64,000 nucleotides of DNA. Source: Clostridium puniceum. Lineage in GTDB: Bacteria > Bacillota > Clostridia > Clostridiales > Clostridiaceae. Below the pieces are notes generated by a model. The model saw only the letters and a list, made by a program, of their open reading frames with translations. It made no database searches and was not told where the DNA came from. Made by a program: the position numbers and the translations under genes. The stretch covers positions 1 through 64,000 of the forward strand of contig NZ_LZZM01000212.1 of NCBI RefSeq assembly GCF_002006345.1, given 5' to 3'. This document shows, piece by piece, positions 8,294 to 17,653 of this stretch. The first letter of the stretch is position 1, and each line of letters opens with the position of its first letter.

Positions 8294-9550
8294 TTATGCA
8301 GGAAGTTCCCTATCCATCAACTTAAAAAAATTTTCTATATTTTCTTTATCCTTTAAAGTTCCATATAAACTTACATTCAAATTTATAGTATTATTATAAC
8401 TGCTCAATACTAATTGAAAATATGGAGGATATTTTATTGATCCAAATATAGATATATCATTTATTGATATGCCTTTAAATGAAAATTTTTCTGAATCAAG
8501 AACACCTGTATTACTCATGCAAATGAAAGGATTTTCAATTTTTTTCATTAATTTTTTGTTTTTTTCATAACTAAATAATTTGGAAATTAGCGACACTTTA
8601 AAAAATAATTCTATACCCATGAATTTATTTTTTCTCAAAGTCATATATTCATTAACTTTTTTAACCGTATCATCAAAACTATCACTAAGTTTATAATCAA
8701 TTCTTGTAACAATTGAAGATGTACAATTACATATTGAGTCAATTTTTTCTTTTTTTAAATGTTTTCTCATATCTACCATTATAGGAATAGTAAGAGGCTT
8801 TTCAAGATTTATATCCAAAATTCCATAAAGTACTCTATAATATGCTGCAAGAAATATATCATTTATTGTAACATTATATTTTTTGCAGTAATCTTTGATT
8901 TTAAAATATCTTTCTTTACTTATTTTATGTTTTAGAACAAATGGACTAATTTCCTTTTCTTCAGTCATAGGAAATTTATAAAAATTATTATTTTTCATTC
9001 CCTTATTTAGTGATTTAATAATCTTTATTTTCTCTATTAAACTAAACTCTTGATTAATCTTTATTGTGCTTCTATTTGTATTTATTTTATAATTAGGTAA
9101 ATACTCAGCATTATCTATAAGCTTTGAATACAAATCGCTTAGTAAATATAAACATTGTTTAAGTCCTCCGCCATCACATACCATATGATTAATAATTATA
9201 GCTAATGAATCTTCATCTGAATCTAGCAAACAAATTTTAATCTGAGGCCCCTTAAATTCATTTGTTTTCGATGTTATAAAATTATTGAATTCCTCCCTAT
9301 TATCTACATATCTTATTACGTCCTTCCATTTAAAATTATCAACTCTTTCCCAATAAGCCGATTTTTTATTTTCTACATAAGCACATCCCAAAATAGGTAC
9401 TATGTCTAGCATTAAAATAACTGATTTTTTTAAAATTTCTTTATTCATCTTATTATCAAAATCAATAATGCAGTGAGTCTGGTGATCATTGTACTTATAA
9501 ACTCCAGATAAAAATTGAAATTGATCAGAAATCTCAGCCTTAAATCTCAT
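8294..9550 (-). CDS. Stand-alone condensation-domain-like acyltransferase
   Basis: The 418-residue protein carries the HxxxDG motif of the condensation / acetyltransferase superfamily as His122 and Asp126 in NHMVCDGGG, and near the C-terminus the NVSLYG-type strand of the same fold. It has no adenylation or carrier domain. Relatives include alcohol O-acetyltransferase-like and PapA-like enzymes that join an acyl thioester to an alcohol or amine. It begins 47 bp after the one-module NRPS gene ends, with AAGGGGTG before its ATG, so the two are very likely co-transcribed. It may take the acyl group from that NRPS, or release it by ester or amide formation. The acceptor is unknown. Confidence 0.7.
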   Translation of the reverse strand: MRFKAEISDQFQFLSGVYKYNDHQTHCIIDFDNKMNKEILKKSVILMLDIVPILGCAYVENKKSAYWERVDNFKWKDVIRYVDNREEFNNFITSKTNEFKGPQIKICLLDSDEDSLAIIINHMVCDGGGLKQCLYLLSDLYSKLIDNAEYLPNYKINTNRSTIKINQEFSLIEKIKIIKSLNKGMKNNNFYKFPMTEEKEISPFVLKHKISKERYFKIKDYCKKYNVTINDIFLAAYYRVLYGILDINLEKPLTIPIMVDMRKHLKKEKIDSICNCTSSIVTRIDYKLSDSFDDTVKKVNEYMTLRKNKFMGIELFFKVSLISKLFSYEKNKKLMKKIENPFICMSNTGVLDSEKFSFKGISINDISIFGSIKYPPYFQLVLSSYNNTINLNVSLYGTLKDKENIENFFKLMDRELPA

Positions 9551-9597
9551 ACTTTCACCCCTTAATATCTTAATTTAACTATTATCATCTATAAAAA

Positions 9598-12500
9598 TTA
9601 ATAAAGATCTGTGGTTATACTTATAACTTCTTTTAGAATATCTATAGTTCTATTTGCTAAAGTTTCAATTGATTCTCTCTTTAATAATTTATTACTATAC
9701 TTCCAAGAAAGGACCAAATGTTTACTAGACACCGCTCCATCTATCATAATAAGCATACGATTAGGTCTAAATATTTTACTTTCAGGATTAAATGAAAGAT
9801 GTGGAAACTCATTTGTTATTTTGAATACACTTTTTTCATTAGATATCTCATTAAATTCTCCTCTGTAATTTAACATAATTCCAGACATTACAAAAGGAAT
9901 CTTTTTAATTTTATCCTTATGGGCAAAAGTACTTAAAATATTATACCCATAACCATTATTAGGTACATTATTAATTTGTTCATTAAACAGTTTTAATTCA
10001 TGCAATAAATCGTTATGGCTAGTTTGCTTTAAAACTAAACTTCTTGCATACGCAAAAAATCCTATAGTATTTGCTAAATTCAACTGTTGTTCACTTTGTA
10101 CAATATCACGCCCATGACTTACAACATTTAGTTCCACCCACCTTTTTTTTGTAGCTTCTGAAATAGCTTTGGTTAAAGCAAAAATTAAAACATTTGTAGC
10201 TTCAATATTTAATTTTATTTGAATCTGTCTACTTAATATCTTTGTTTCTTCAATATCCAATCCCACAACTACCTCTTCCATTGACCGTATTGATCCTTCA
10301 TTTTCATTTTCTGGATAATCAGCTGAAAGTTTAGCCACCTGATCCCATGGTAGTGATGACCAGTATTCAATTTCATTCAACTGTTTTTTAGAGGAACTAT
10401 ATTCATCTAATATTTCACACCATTCTCTTAGGGTTGTTCTTTCTTTAATTAGATTAATTTGTTTACCCTCAGCTAACTGTTTATACCCTCTCTCAAGATT
10501 TTTCATAAAAATAACCATTGAATATCCATCCGATATTAAGTGATGTAAAATAATCAAGACTCTACCAGGTCTATTGGATCCAAAATTTAAATAAGCAACA
10601 AGTCCTAAGGGTCCTTTTGAAATATCAAAACAATGCTGAAGTTTCTCATTGTATTCTTTGATTATGTCTCTTTCCTCATTTATAGAAATATTTTCAAACT
10701 TAAATTCTTTAAATGGTATCTGGTCATTTGGTTCATCAATAATTTGATGCCATACATCTGTCTGCTTTATAAATCTTGCCCTAAGTGAATCATGCATTTT
10801 CCATAAATATCTCAAAACCTGTTTAAGTTTATTTGAGTCAAAATCGCCTCCCACTTCACATACTCTAACAATATTAAAATATTCTGGCTCTACCATATGC
10901 TCTCCAAGGCTGAAGCATAAATATTGCCCTAAAGTTAAAGAGGTATCTCTTTGAATTATTTTTTTCTTGATATTTTCCTTATTTTCTAATGACTTGCCGC
11001 TTACCAACACTTCTAAATCCTTTGATAACATTGAAATTGTAGAATGTTCAAATATTTTAGATACAGAAATTTCCACATTAAATCTATTATATATTCCGGA
11101 TGCAAGCTCCATTGCTATAAGAGAATGTCCACCTAATTCAAAAAAATCATCTTGAATTCCAACCTTTTGTCTTCCTAACAATTCACTCCAAATATTGGCC
11201 AGAAATTTCTCTATTACAGTATTGGGAGGAACAAAGTCATTATATACTGCTACTTCATCAATTATAGGTTCTTTTAAATTTTTTCTGTTAACTTTTCCTG
11301 TAGGAGTTAACGGCATTTTATCCAAAAAAACATACCCTACTGGAAGCATATAATCCGGTAAATACTTTAATAAGAATTGCCTTACCTTTGATACAGGTAT
11401 AACATCTTTACTCTCAATATATGCAATCATGGATTTATCTCCATTCTCATTTTCAAATACTTTAACGGCACATCTACCTATTCCTTCATATCTTTGAAGT
11501 GTCAATTCGATATTTTCAATTTCTATCTTAAATCCTCTTATTTTTACCTGATTATCCTTCCTACCTATTAGTTCTACATTACCATCTTCCATATATCTAG
11601 CTAGATCTCCAGTTTTATAAAGTACTTCATTATCAATTCCTAAAGAAGGCTTTTTAATAAATTTTTCCCTGTTTAGTTCATCTAAATTTAAATATCCTTG
11701 TGCAACGCAATCTCCTGAAATACACAGCTCCCCAACAGCTCCATATGGCACTAATTTTTCATCCTTGTTAAGAATAAAAATCTTTGTATTAGATAATCCT
11801 CTTCCAATAGGTACCCTATTATGATCACTACTCATAAATCGTGTATCATATACTAAGGCGTTGGAAGAACACTCACTTGCTCCATATAAATTTAATAGTG
11901 GAACATTTGTAAAAACCTCATACCACTCTTCAATCAAATTAACAGATATAGGCTCTGCACTTGTTGTTGCAATTTTTAAGGAATTCCATTCGCCAGGATG
12001 TAATTTTCCTTGTTTCAAAATTCCTCGAATCAATGCAGGATTAGAAAGAAAATATGAAACCTTATTTTCTACTAGTTTTCTCCATAAGATTACAGGATTT
12101 AATACATCCTTTCGTTCTAACAGTAAAGTGGGAGTTCCTTTCAATAAGCCTCCAAAACATTCCCATATGGCAGCCACAAGACAATATGACTTATGAAAAG
12201 ATACTACATCATTATGTGAAAAAGGATATTCTTGCCACATCCAATTTAATCTATTAAGCACAGCTCTGTTGCCTATTTTAACACCTTTAGCCTTTCCTGT
12301 TGAGGATGAAGTATAAATAATATTTATAGTATTATCTTTCTCAAATTTAAGATTAACATTATCTTCACTTTCATGACTAATTAAATTTTTTTCCTTATCA
12401 ATAAGTACTTTAACTCCATTAAACGTCTCAAATTTATCAGTATCTGATTTTACCAAAAGATGTTTCACATTAGTGTCCTTTATTATTTCTTCTAACCTTG

Positions 12501-14187
12501 ATATTGGATGTTCTGGGTCTAAAGGAACATATGCAGCTCCAAGCTTTATAATAGCTAAAATGCTAACAACCATTTCAAAAGATTTATCTACACAAATTGC
12601 TACATAATCATCCTGTTTAACATCTTTCTTTTTTAAATAATTGGCTAACTTATTAGCACGCGCATTTAGCTCTATGTAGTTAATTGTATTGTTTTTGTAG
12701 ATATACGCAACTTTTTTTGGGAATTCTTCTACAATTTTTTCAAATAACTGAGATACACTCAAATCATAATTATAATTTCTATATGTATTATTTAAAGAAT
12801 TTACTAACATGTCCTTTTCTTCAAAAGACAAATAATCAAGTTCTGAAATTTTCATATTTGAATCTTTTAAAATACTATTAATCAGTATCTCATAGTTTTT
12901 AATTAATCTTTGAATGAAGCTCTTATCAAACAAATCTACTAAATATGAAAGTTCTAAATATATTTGCTCATCCTCTTCTTTGGCATAAAGTGTCAATGGA
13001 TATTTTGTAAATCCTGTTTTTAGTATTGTACACGATATATGTATATCATCGTCTTTATTAGTATCATATAACCTGTCTGCATGTTTGAAATCTGTTTTTA
13101 ATATAACTTGAAAAATATTATCATTACAATTCTCTTTTATTCCTTTTTGTATATGAAAAAGTGGATAACTAGAATTTGAATAGCTTTCATCCCACACTTT
13201 TTTTGTATAATTCAAAAGCTCTGAAAATGTATAATCTTTTGAATTTCTTATCCTTAATGGCAAAATATTTGTTAAACATCCAATGAAATCTTTTGTTGTA
13301 GTTGTATTTTGATTTATATATGATAATCCTATAATAATATCTTCTTGCTCTGTATAATCGTATAATAAAATTCTAAATGCAGTTAAAAGAATCATAGATA
13401 AAGAAGTTTTATTCTCTATCGCCAGCTTTTTTAATTTATTTGATACTTCACAATCTAATAACACAGATTGAAAATCACCTTTATATGCGATGCTCATTTC
13501 CCTTTTCTTGTCAGTGCAAATATCAAAAACTGGCAAATCCTCCGAAAGCATATTTTCCCAATACTTTTTTTGTATATTTAAATTACCAGATGCTATACTA
13601 TTATTTTGACATATAGAATGTTCTCGAAAACTATATTGACAGTTAAAGTTCATATTTTTATTTTTACTCAAAGTAAGATAATATTTCTTTAATTCATTGG
13701 CAATTACATATAAAGAATGTTCATCAATAATAATTTCATTTGCAGTAAAAATAAATTTATACTCTTTTTCTAATACCTTAAGTGCTTTAATTCTAAATAA
13801 TAAATCTTCATCTAATTTAAATGATTTATTTATTTCTTGAGAAACCTCATTTTTTATATATTCTTCTTGCTGCAATTTTTCTAATTTTGTTAAATCAATT
13901 ACTTCAAAATCAATACCCTCTATTTCAACAAATTCTTGATAAATTTTTCCGTTATTTTTAATAAAATTTATTCTAAAGCTATCATGAGTTTTTACTATAT
14001 AAGTCCATGACTTTTTTATCAAATCTATATTTACATTTCCTTCTATAGAAATAATAGCTTGTACTATATGGCATGGATTATCAATTTCTCCTTTCCCTAA
14101 ATTTAATAATTGATTCTGTTCAAATGACAATGGATATAACATATCTTCTTCCATTTGATCACCTGGTTTTTGATAACTATTTTTCAT
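9598..14187 (-). CDS. Satellite single-module NRPS: C*-A-PCP-E-like
   Basis: The start is placed at the ATG at 14187, behind a GGGGGG ribosome site; an upstream in-frame ATG lacks one. Domains (1,529 residues): a condensation domain (~1-440) whose HHxxxDG site reads NEIIIDEHS, so the catalytic histidine is replaced; an adenylation domain (~460-960) with core TSSSTGKAKG and YGASE instead of YGPTE; a carrier domain with GGHSL (Ser ~1020); and a terminal domain (~1075-1529) with an intact HHLISDG but epimerase-like features (VSHGRD, NTIGFF, LNYRGEF). By eye the position equivalent to Asp235, which holds the alpha-amino group, is Val (LVAAIWECF). The substrate may therefore not be an alpha-amino acid. 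No thioesterase. Divergent to a 2-hydroxyacid dehydrogenase and upstream of the acyltransferase gene. Confidence 0.85.
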   Translation of the reverse strand: MKNSYQKPGDQMEEDMLYPLSFEQNQLLNLGKGEIDNPCHIVQAIISIEGNVNIDLIKKSWTYIVKTHDSFRINFIKNNGKIYQEFVEIEGIDFEVIDLTKLEKLQQEEYIKNEVSQEINKSFKLDEDLLFRIKALKVLEKEYKFIFTANEIIIDEHSLYVIANELKKYYLTLSKNKNMNFNCQYSFREHSICQNNSIASGNLNIQKKYWENMLSEDLPVFDICTDKKREMSIAYKGDFQSVLLDCEVSNKLKKLAIENKTSLSMILLTAFRILLYDYTEQEDIIIGLSYINQNTTTTKDFIGCLTNILPLRIRNSKDYTFSELLNYTKKVWDESYSNSSYPLFHIQKGIKENCNDNIFQVILKTDFKHADRLYDTNKDDDIHISCTILKTGFTKYPLTLYAKEEDEQIYLELSYLVDLFDKSFIQRLIKNYEILINSILKDSNMKISELDYLSFEEKDMLVNSLNNTYRNYNYDLSVSQLFEKIVEEFPKKVAYIYKNNTINYIELNARANKLANYLKKKDVKQDDYVAICVDKSFEMVVSILAIIKLGAAYVPLDPEHPISRLEEIIKDTNVKHLLVKSDTDKFETFNGVKVLIDKEKNLISHESEDNVNLKFEKDNTINIIYTSSSTGKAKGVKIGNRAVLNRLNWMWQEYPFSHNDVVSFHKSYCLVAAIWECFGGLLKGTPTLLLERKDVLNPVILWRKLVENKVSYFLSNPALIRGILKQGKLHPGEWNSLKIATTSAEPISVNLIEEWYEVFTNVPLLNLYGASECSSNALVYDTRFMSSDHNRVPIGRGLSNTKIFILNKDEKLVPYGAVGELCISGDCVAQGYLNLDELNREKFIKKPSLGIDNEVLYKTGDLARYMEDGNVELIGRKDNQVKIRGFKIEIENIELTLQRYEGIGRCAVKVFENENGDKSMIAYIESKDVIPVSKVRQFLLKYLPDYMLPVGYVFLDKMPLTPTGKVNRKNLKEPIIDEVAVYNDFVPPNTVIEKFLANIWSELLGRQKVGIQDDFFELGGHSLIAMELASGIYNRFNVEISVSKIFEHSTISMLSKDLEVLVSGKSLENKENIKKKIIQRDTSLTLGQYLCFSLGEHMVEPEYFNIVRVCEVGGDFDSNKLKQVLRYLWKMHDSLRARFIKQTDVWHQIIDEPNDQIPFKEFKFENISINEERDIIKEYNEKLQHCFDISKGPLGLVAYLNFGSNRPGRVLIILHHLISDGYSMVIFMKNLERGYKQLAEGKQINLIKERTTLREWCEILDEYSSSKKQLNEIEYWSSLPWDQVAKLSADYPENENEGSIRSMEEVVVGLDIEETKILSRQIQIKLNIEATNVLIFALTKAISEATKKRWVELNVVSHGRDIVQSEQQLNLANTIGFFAYARSLVLKQTSHNDLLHELKLFNEQINNVPNNGYGYNILSTFAHKDKIKKIPFVMSGIMLNYRGEFNEISNEKSVFKITNEFPHLSFNPESKIFRPNRMLIMIDGAVSSKHLVLSWKYSNKLLKRESIETLANRTIDILKEVISITTDLY

Positions 14188-14543
14188 AATAATATTCCCC
14201 CCATATTTATTCTGAGCAATCTCGAAAACTCTACAACCGCCCATTTTGCTCATTTTTTATTTCTAATGCCCCTTTAATTTTGTTCTAAATCATGCCTACT
14301 TTTATCTTCATTTGTATTTTTACTTATTTTTATGTATTTTTTTCCTTTAATGTTATATAATATACATATTATTACACTTATTGTAAAATTGCAATTAAAT
14401 TCTTACATTTTATTTATTTTTTTCCATATTTATATTTTTTTTTAATATTAGCTACAATTTTTGCATTGATATAGGTTTACACAAACCATAAATTTACACA
14501 TTTCTATTTACTCATTAAATATATTAAAAATGGAGGTATAATA
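14188..14543. other. Divergent intergenic region between satellite NRPS and dehydrogenase
   Basis: About 355 bp of extremely AT-rich DNA with long T/A tracts (for example around 14330-14450). It must contain promoters for both divergent genes, which would allow shared control. No promoter hexamers or operator could be fixed confidently. The ribosome sites at both ends (GGGGGG at ~14198-14203 on the minus strand, GGAGG at ~14532 on the plus) are strong. Confidence 0.4.
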
Positions 14544-15518
14544 ATGAATAGACCAAAAGTATATATTGCAAGAAAAATTCCTTATGAAGTGGAGGAATAC
14601 ATCGGCAAATTCTGCGACTACGAAAAATGGGGTAAAAACACAGAAATCCCTCAAGATGAATTATTTAATAGGATTAGCGACAAAGATGGTGTAATGTTAT
14701 ATGGAATAAAAATTGACGAAGCTTTATTAGATCATGCTCCTAAATTAAAAATTGTTAGCAACATTTCTGCTGGTTATAATAATTTTAATTTAGAAGTAAT
14801 GAAAAGAAGAAATATTATGGGAACTAATACACCTGGTATATTAAACGATACCGTAGCAGATTTAGTATTTGGATTAATCTTATGTTCAGCACGTAAAATT
14901 GTTCAAGCAGATAGCTACGTCAAAAATTGTAACTGGACTCATGAATATAATCTAAATCTTTTGGGAAAAGATGTTCATCACTCTACCCTAGGAATAATAG
15001 GTATGGGCAATATAGGTACTGCTGTAGCTAAAAGAGCGAAATTAGGCTTTGATATGAATGTGATTTACTATAATAGAAACAGAAAACCTGAAGTTGAAAA
15101 AAATCTAGGTATACAATATTGTGAATTTGAGTCTCTTATAAAAACATCTGACTTTATTGTACTATTGACTCCACTCACCAAAGACACTTACCATCTTATA
15201 GATTTCAAAGAATTTGCTATGATGAAAAAAAGCGCCATCCTTATTAACGCTTCTCGCGGGCAAATTGTAAATGAAGAGGCCTTAGTTGATGCACTTCAAA
15301 ATCAAAAAATTCTTGGAGCTGGTTTAGATGTTTACGAAACAGAGCCTATTGGCACGGATAATCCTCTTATTAAAATACCAAACGTAATTACCCTTCCCCA
15401 TATAGGTTCTGGTACAAGTAGCACTCTTTATAATATGGTTAAGACAGCTGCTTTAAATCTTGTTAAAGGCTCTTATGGAGAAATTCCACCTAACCTTGTT
15501 CCTGAATTAATCAAATAA
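14544..15518 (+). CDS. D-isomer-specific 2-hydroxyacid dehydrogenase
   Basis: The 324 residues match the NAD(P)-dependent D-2-hydroxyacid dehydrogenase family: the Rossmann motif GMGNIG at ~152-157, catalytic Arg in NASRGQIV, Glu in DVYETEP and the His acid/base in LPHIGS, all in the usual order. It should reduce a 2-keto acid to a D-2-hydroxy acid or the reverse. The glyoxylate/hydroxypyruvate reductase subgroup fits best, but chain specificity cannot be read. ATGGAGGTATAATA precedes the ATG. Because it faces an NRPS whose adenylation domain lacks the amino-binding Asp, it may supply a hydroxy acid for that enzyme; this is inference. Confidence 0.88.
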   Translation: MNRPKVYIARKIPYEVEEYIGKFCDYEKWGKNTEIPQDELFNRISDKDGVMLYGIKIDEALLDHAPKLKIVSNISAGYNNFNLEVMKRRNIMGTNTPGILNDTVADLVFGLILCSARKIVQADSYVKNCNWTHEYNLNLLGKDVHHSTLGIIGMGNIGTAVAKRAKLGFDMNVIYYNRNRKPEVEKNLGIQYCEFESLIKTSDFIVLLTPLTKDTYHLIDFKEFAMMKKSAILINASRGQIVNEEALVDALQNQKILGAGLDVYETEPIGTDNPLIKIPNVITLPHIGSGTSSTLYNMVKTAALNLVKGSYGEIPPNLVPELIK

Positions 15519-15539
15519 GTTATTCAAGTTAATCATAAA

Positions 15540-15607
15540 TAAACCACCTTTTGTATGTAGATTGACTCCGCAAATCAATTTTACACTATAAATATGGTGG
15601 TTTTTTA
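15540..15607 (+). terminator. Terminator after the dehydrogenase gene
   Basis: AAACCACC (15541-15548) pairs with GGTGGTTT, followed by a T-run (TTTTTTATTATT). A second small stem (ATTGA/TCAAT) forms inside the loop. Position and T-tail fit an intrinsic terminator. Confidence 0.65.
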
Positions 15608-15799
15608 TTATTGTCAAATTAAATTTTCTCTTAAAATCTAATTATTAATTAGTTATTAACTTCCCGTAGGTCAGGTTTAAACATATATTAATAATTGTAA
15701 AAATTATAATCCATAAGCATTCTTACATTTTTTATAAAAATATTGTAATTTACAACAATATTTTTATAAACATTGAAAAAAATACATATAAGTGATAAA
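15608..15799. other. Non-coding spacer
   Basis: AT-rich DNA with a repeated AATATTTTTATAAA / TTTATAAAAATATT pair (~15733-15772) that can form a long AT hairpin. No gene was seen. Confidence 0.3.
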
Positions 15800-16257
15800 A
15801 TAGTAAAAAATGAGAGTAATAGACTAATTACTTATTACTAACGAATTCATTATTGCTCCGCGTTAATCGTTCCCAGCAATATAAACTGTTGAAACTTGAG
15901 ACATATTAGTACTGATTTCGGAGATGATAATAATTGGAAAGTGTCTGTTAACTCTAGAAATGGTGCAGAGAAGTTCAATTGTACTTTTATAGGACTTTGT
16001 CATTTTATCAGTACAAATTCTACTTTAGCAGTTAATTACATAATCAAGATGTGAACGGGTCACTACTATTCACTCTTTTTGTGTTTGAAAGATAATTTTT
16101 ACATTAATTAAAATAATGCTTTAAACTGAGATGTAATCTATGACTCACCTACTTATGTTTCGTAGTATATCTTCCTCTCAGTTTTATTATTGCTAAGTGG
16201 TGAAACCGCAACGCCAAATTTTTCGTTACTATTTGTGTCGCTAGCGGTAGCAGCGAA
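15800..16257 (+). promoter_or_regulatory. Probable T-box-like leader of the DAHP synthase gene
   Basis: The last part holds AAGTGGTGAAACCGC (~16195-16209), close to the T-box core AGGGTGGTACCGCG but with two extra bases, followed by TTTTTCGTTACT, which resembles the complementary half of a T-box antiterminator. TTTCGTTACT can also pair with AGCAGCGAAA just before the ribosome site, and ACCGC with GCGGT (~16245), giving competing folds. Such leaders sense uncharged tRNA and commonly control aromatic biosynthesis genes. No clear specifier codon was found in the upstream part, and there is no U-tailed terminator, so control may be translational or the element may be degenerate. A short ORF-like stretch at ~15893-16052 is probably part of this leader. 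Confidence 0.4.
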
Positions 16258-16269
16258 ATGGAGGTTAAA

Positions 16270-17343
16270 ATGATAATTATAATGAACCCAAAAGCAAGTA
16301 AAGAAAATATAGAAAAAGTGAAAACAATTATTCGAGAAAAAGGATTGGATACTAATGTTTTTAAAGGGCATATATACTATATTATAGGTATTATAGGTGA
16401 CACCTCTATAATAGATTCTAAGAAAATAGAAGTTCTTGAAGGTGTTGATAGAGTGATGAAAGTACGGGAACCTTTTAAAAAGGCAAATCGAATGTTTAAA
16501 CCAGAAGATACAATAATTGAAGTTAATGGTTCAATTATAGGTGGAAAACATTTAGGGATAATAGCGGGATCATGTTCAATTGAAAGCGAAGAGCAAATAG
16601 TTAAAATTGCCAAAAGAGTGAAAACAGCAGGTGCAAACTTTTTAAGGGGAGGCGCATTTAAACCGAGAACTTCTCCATATAGTTTTCAAGGACTAGAACT
16701 TGAAGGTTTAAAATTTTTAAAGACTGCAAAGCACGAAACAGGGCTTCCGATAGTCACCGAACTTATGTCAACTGATTATATAGATACATTTGTTGAAGAA
16801 GTCGATATTATCCAAATCGGTGCCAGAAATATGCAAAACTTTGATCTTTTAAAACAAATTGGGAAAACTAATAAGCCTATTTTATTAAAGAGAGGTTTAT
16901 CAGCAACTATAGAAGAATGGTTAATGTCAGCAGAATATATTATGGCAGGTGGAAATGAAAATGTAATTCTTTGTGAAAGAGGAGTTAGAACTTTTGAAAC
17001 AATTACTAGAAACACTTTAGATTTACAAGCTATCCCAGTAATTAAAAAATTATCACATTTACCGATAATTATTGATCCAAGCCATGCAGGTGGATATGCT
17101 TACTTAGTAGAACCTATGGCAAAAGCAGCAATTACCGCTGGCAGTGACGGGCTTATGATAGAAGTTCATAATGATCCAGAAAATGCGCTTAGTGATGGAC
17201 AACAATCACTTACTCCAGATGAGTTTGATGGATTAATGGATAAAATTAAAATTATAACAAGTTTGGAGTCTAAAGAAATTCAGATTTATAATAACACTAA
17301 TAGAATGTCTTCAATAACTTCTTTAAAATATAATTTTGTATAA
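16270..17343 (+). CDS. aroF: 3-deoxy-7-phosphoheptulonate (DAHP) synthase
   Basis: This enzyme condenses phosphoenolpyruvate and erythrose 4-phosphate, the first step to chorismate and the aromatic amino acids. The 357-residue protein has an N-terminal ferredoxin-like regulatory domain (~1-75) and then the TIM-barrel core, with IIAGSCSIE, the FLRGGAFKPRTSPYSFQG active-site loop, KRG, and the metal-site IIDPSHAGG. This is the AroA-I-beta type found in Thermotoga and many Firmicutes. The ATG at 16270 is chosen because GGAGG at 16260-16264 precedes it; the ATG at 16258 overlaps that site. It is a single gene with a T-box-like leader and a strong terminator. It may support aromatic supply for the neighbouring peptide synthetases. 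Confidence 0.93.
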   Translation: MIIIMNPKASKENIEKVKTIIREKGLDTNVFKGHIYYIIGIIGDTSIIDSKKIEVLEGVDRVMKVREPFKKANRMFKPEDTIIEVNGSIIGGKHLGIIAGSCSIESEEQIVKIAKRVKTAGANFLRGGAFKPRTSPYSFQGLELEGLKFLKTAKHETGLPIVTELMSTDYIDTFVEEVDIIQIGARNMQNFDLLKQIGKTNKPILLKRGLSATIEEWLMSAEYIMAGGNENVILCERGVRTFETITRNTLDLQAIPVIKKLSHLPIIIDPSHAGGYAYLVEPMAKAAITAGSDGLMIEVHNDPENALSDGQQSLTPDEFDGLMDKIKIITSLESKEIQIYNNTNRMSSITSLKYNFV

Positions 17344-17386
17344 TCCAATCCTTCCAATACATGCTTAGCAATCAGACAAAATCATT

Positions 17387-17433
17387 AATGAGCTGCTACA
17401 AAACTAACTATGCTAGTTTTGTAGCAGCTCATT
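17387..17433 (+). terminator. Terminator of the DAHP synthase gene
   Basis: AATGAGCTGCTACAAAACTA pairs perfectly with TAGTTTTGTAGCAGCTCATT over a 7-base loop. It is one of the strongest stems in the window, although the tail (ATTATATAAC) is not a pure T-run. Confidence 0.7.
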
Positions 17434-17464
17434 ATTATATAACTTTAATTTTAGTAATTATAAC

Positions 17465-17593
17465 CATCAAATCTTTGATGCTTACGAAAGACTGCACTCT
17501 GCTATTAATTATATAACTCCAAAAGAAGCTGAGTTACTAGCTAGAAGTGCAACATTAAAAGTTATACTTTTTATGTCTACTATATTTACATAA
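17465..17593 (+). pseudogene. Remnant of a transposase C-terminus (IS3/IS150-like)
   Basis: The frame, open from ~17447, reads ...YNHQIFDAYERLHSAINYITPKEAE and stops at 17593. The YN...RLHSAINYITPKE pattern is the hallmark of the end of IS3-type integrase-core transposases. Nothing of the catalytic DDE core is present upstream, so this is a short relic marking a past insertion between the aromatic gene and the PadR cassette. Confidence 0.5.
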
Positions 17594-17653
17594 ATCTATC
17601 GTAAAATTAACGCAGTATTTATAGTAAAACTTATACGTCTAAAATTATTCTTT

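Noticed and set aside
15893-16052. Protein-like stretch (GDDNNWKVSVNSRNGAEKF) before DAHP synthase
   Set aside because: No start codon, no recognisable family and placement inside a probable RNA leader; kept only as part of the leader entry.
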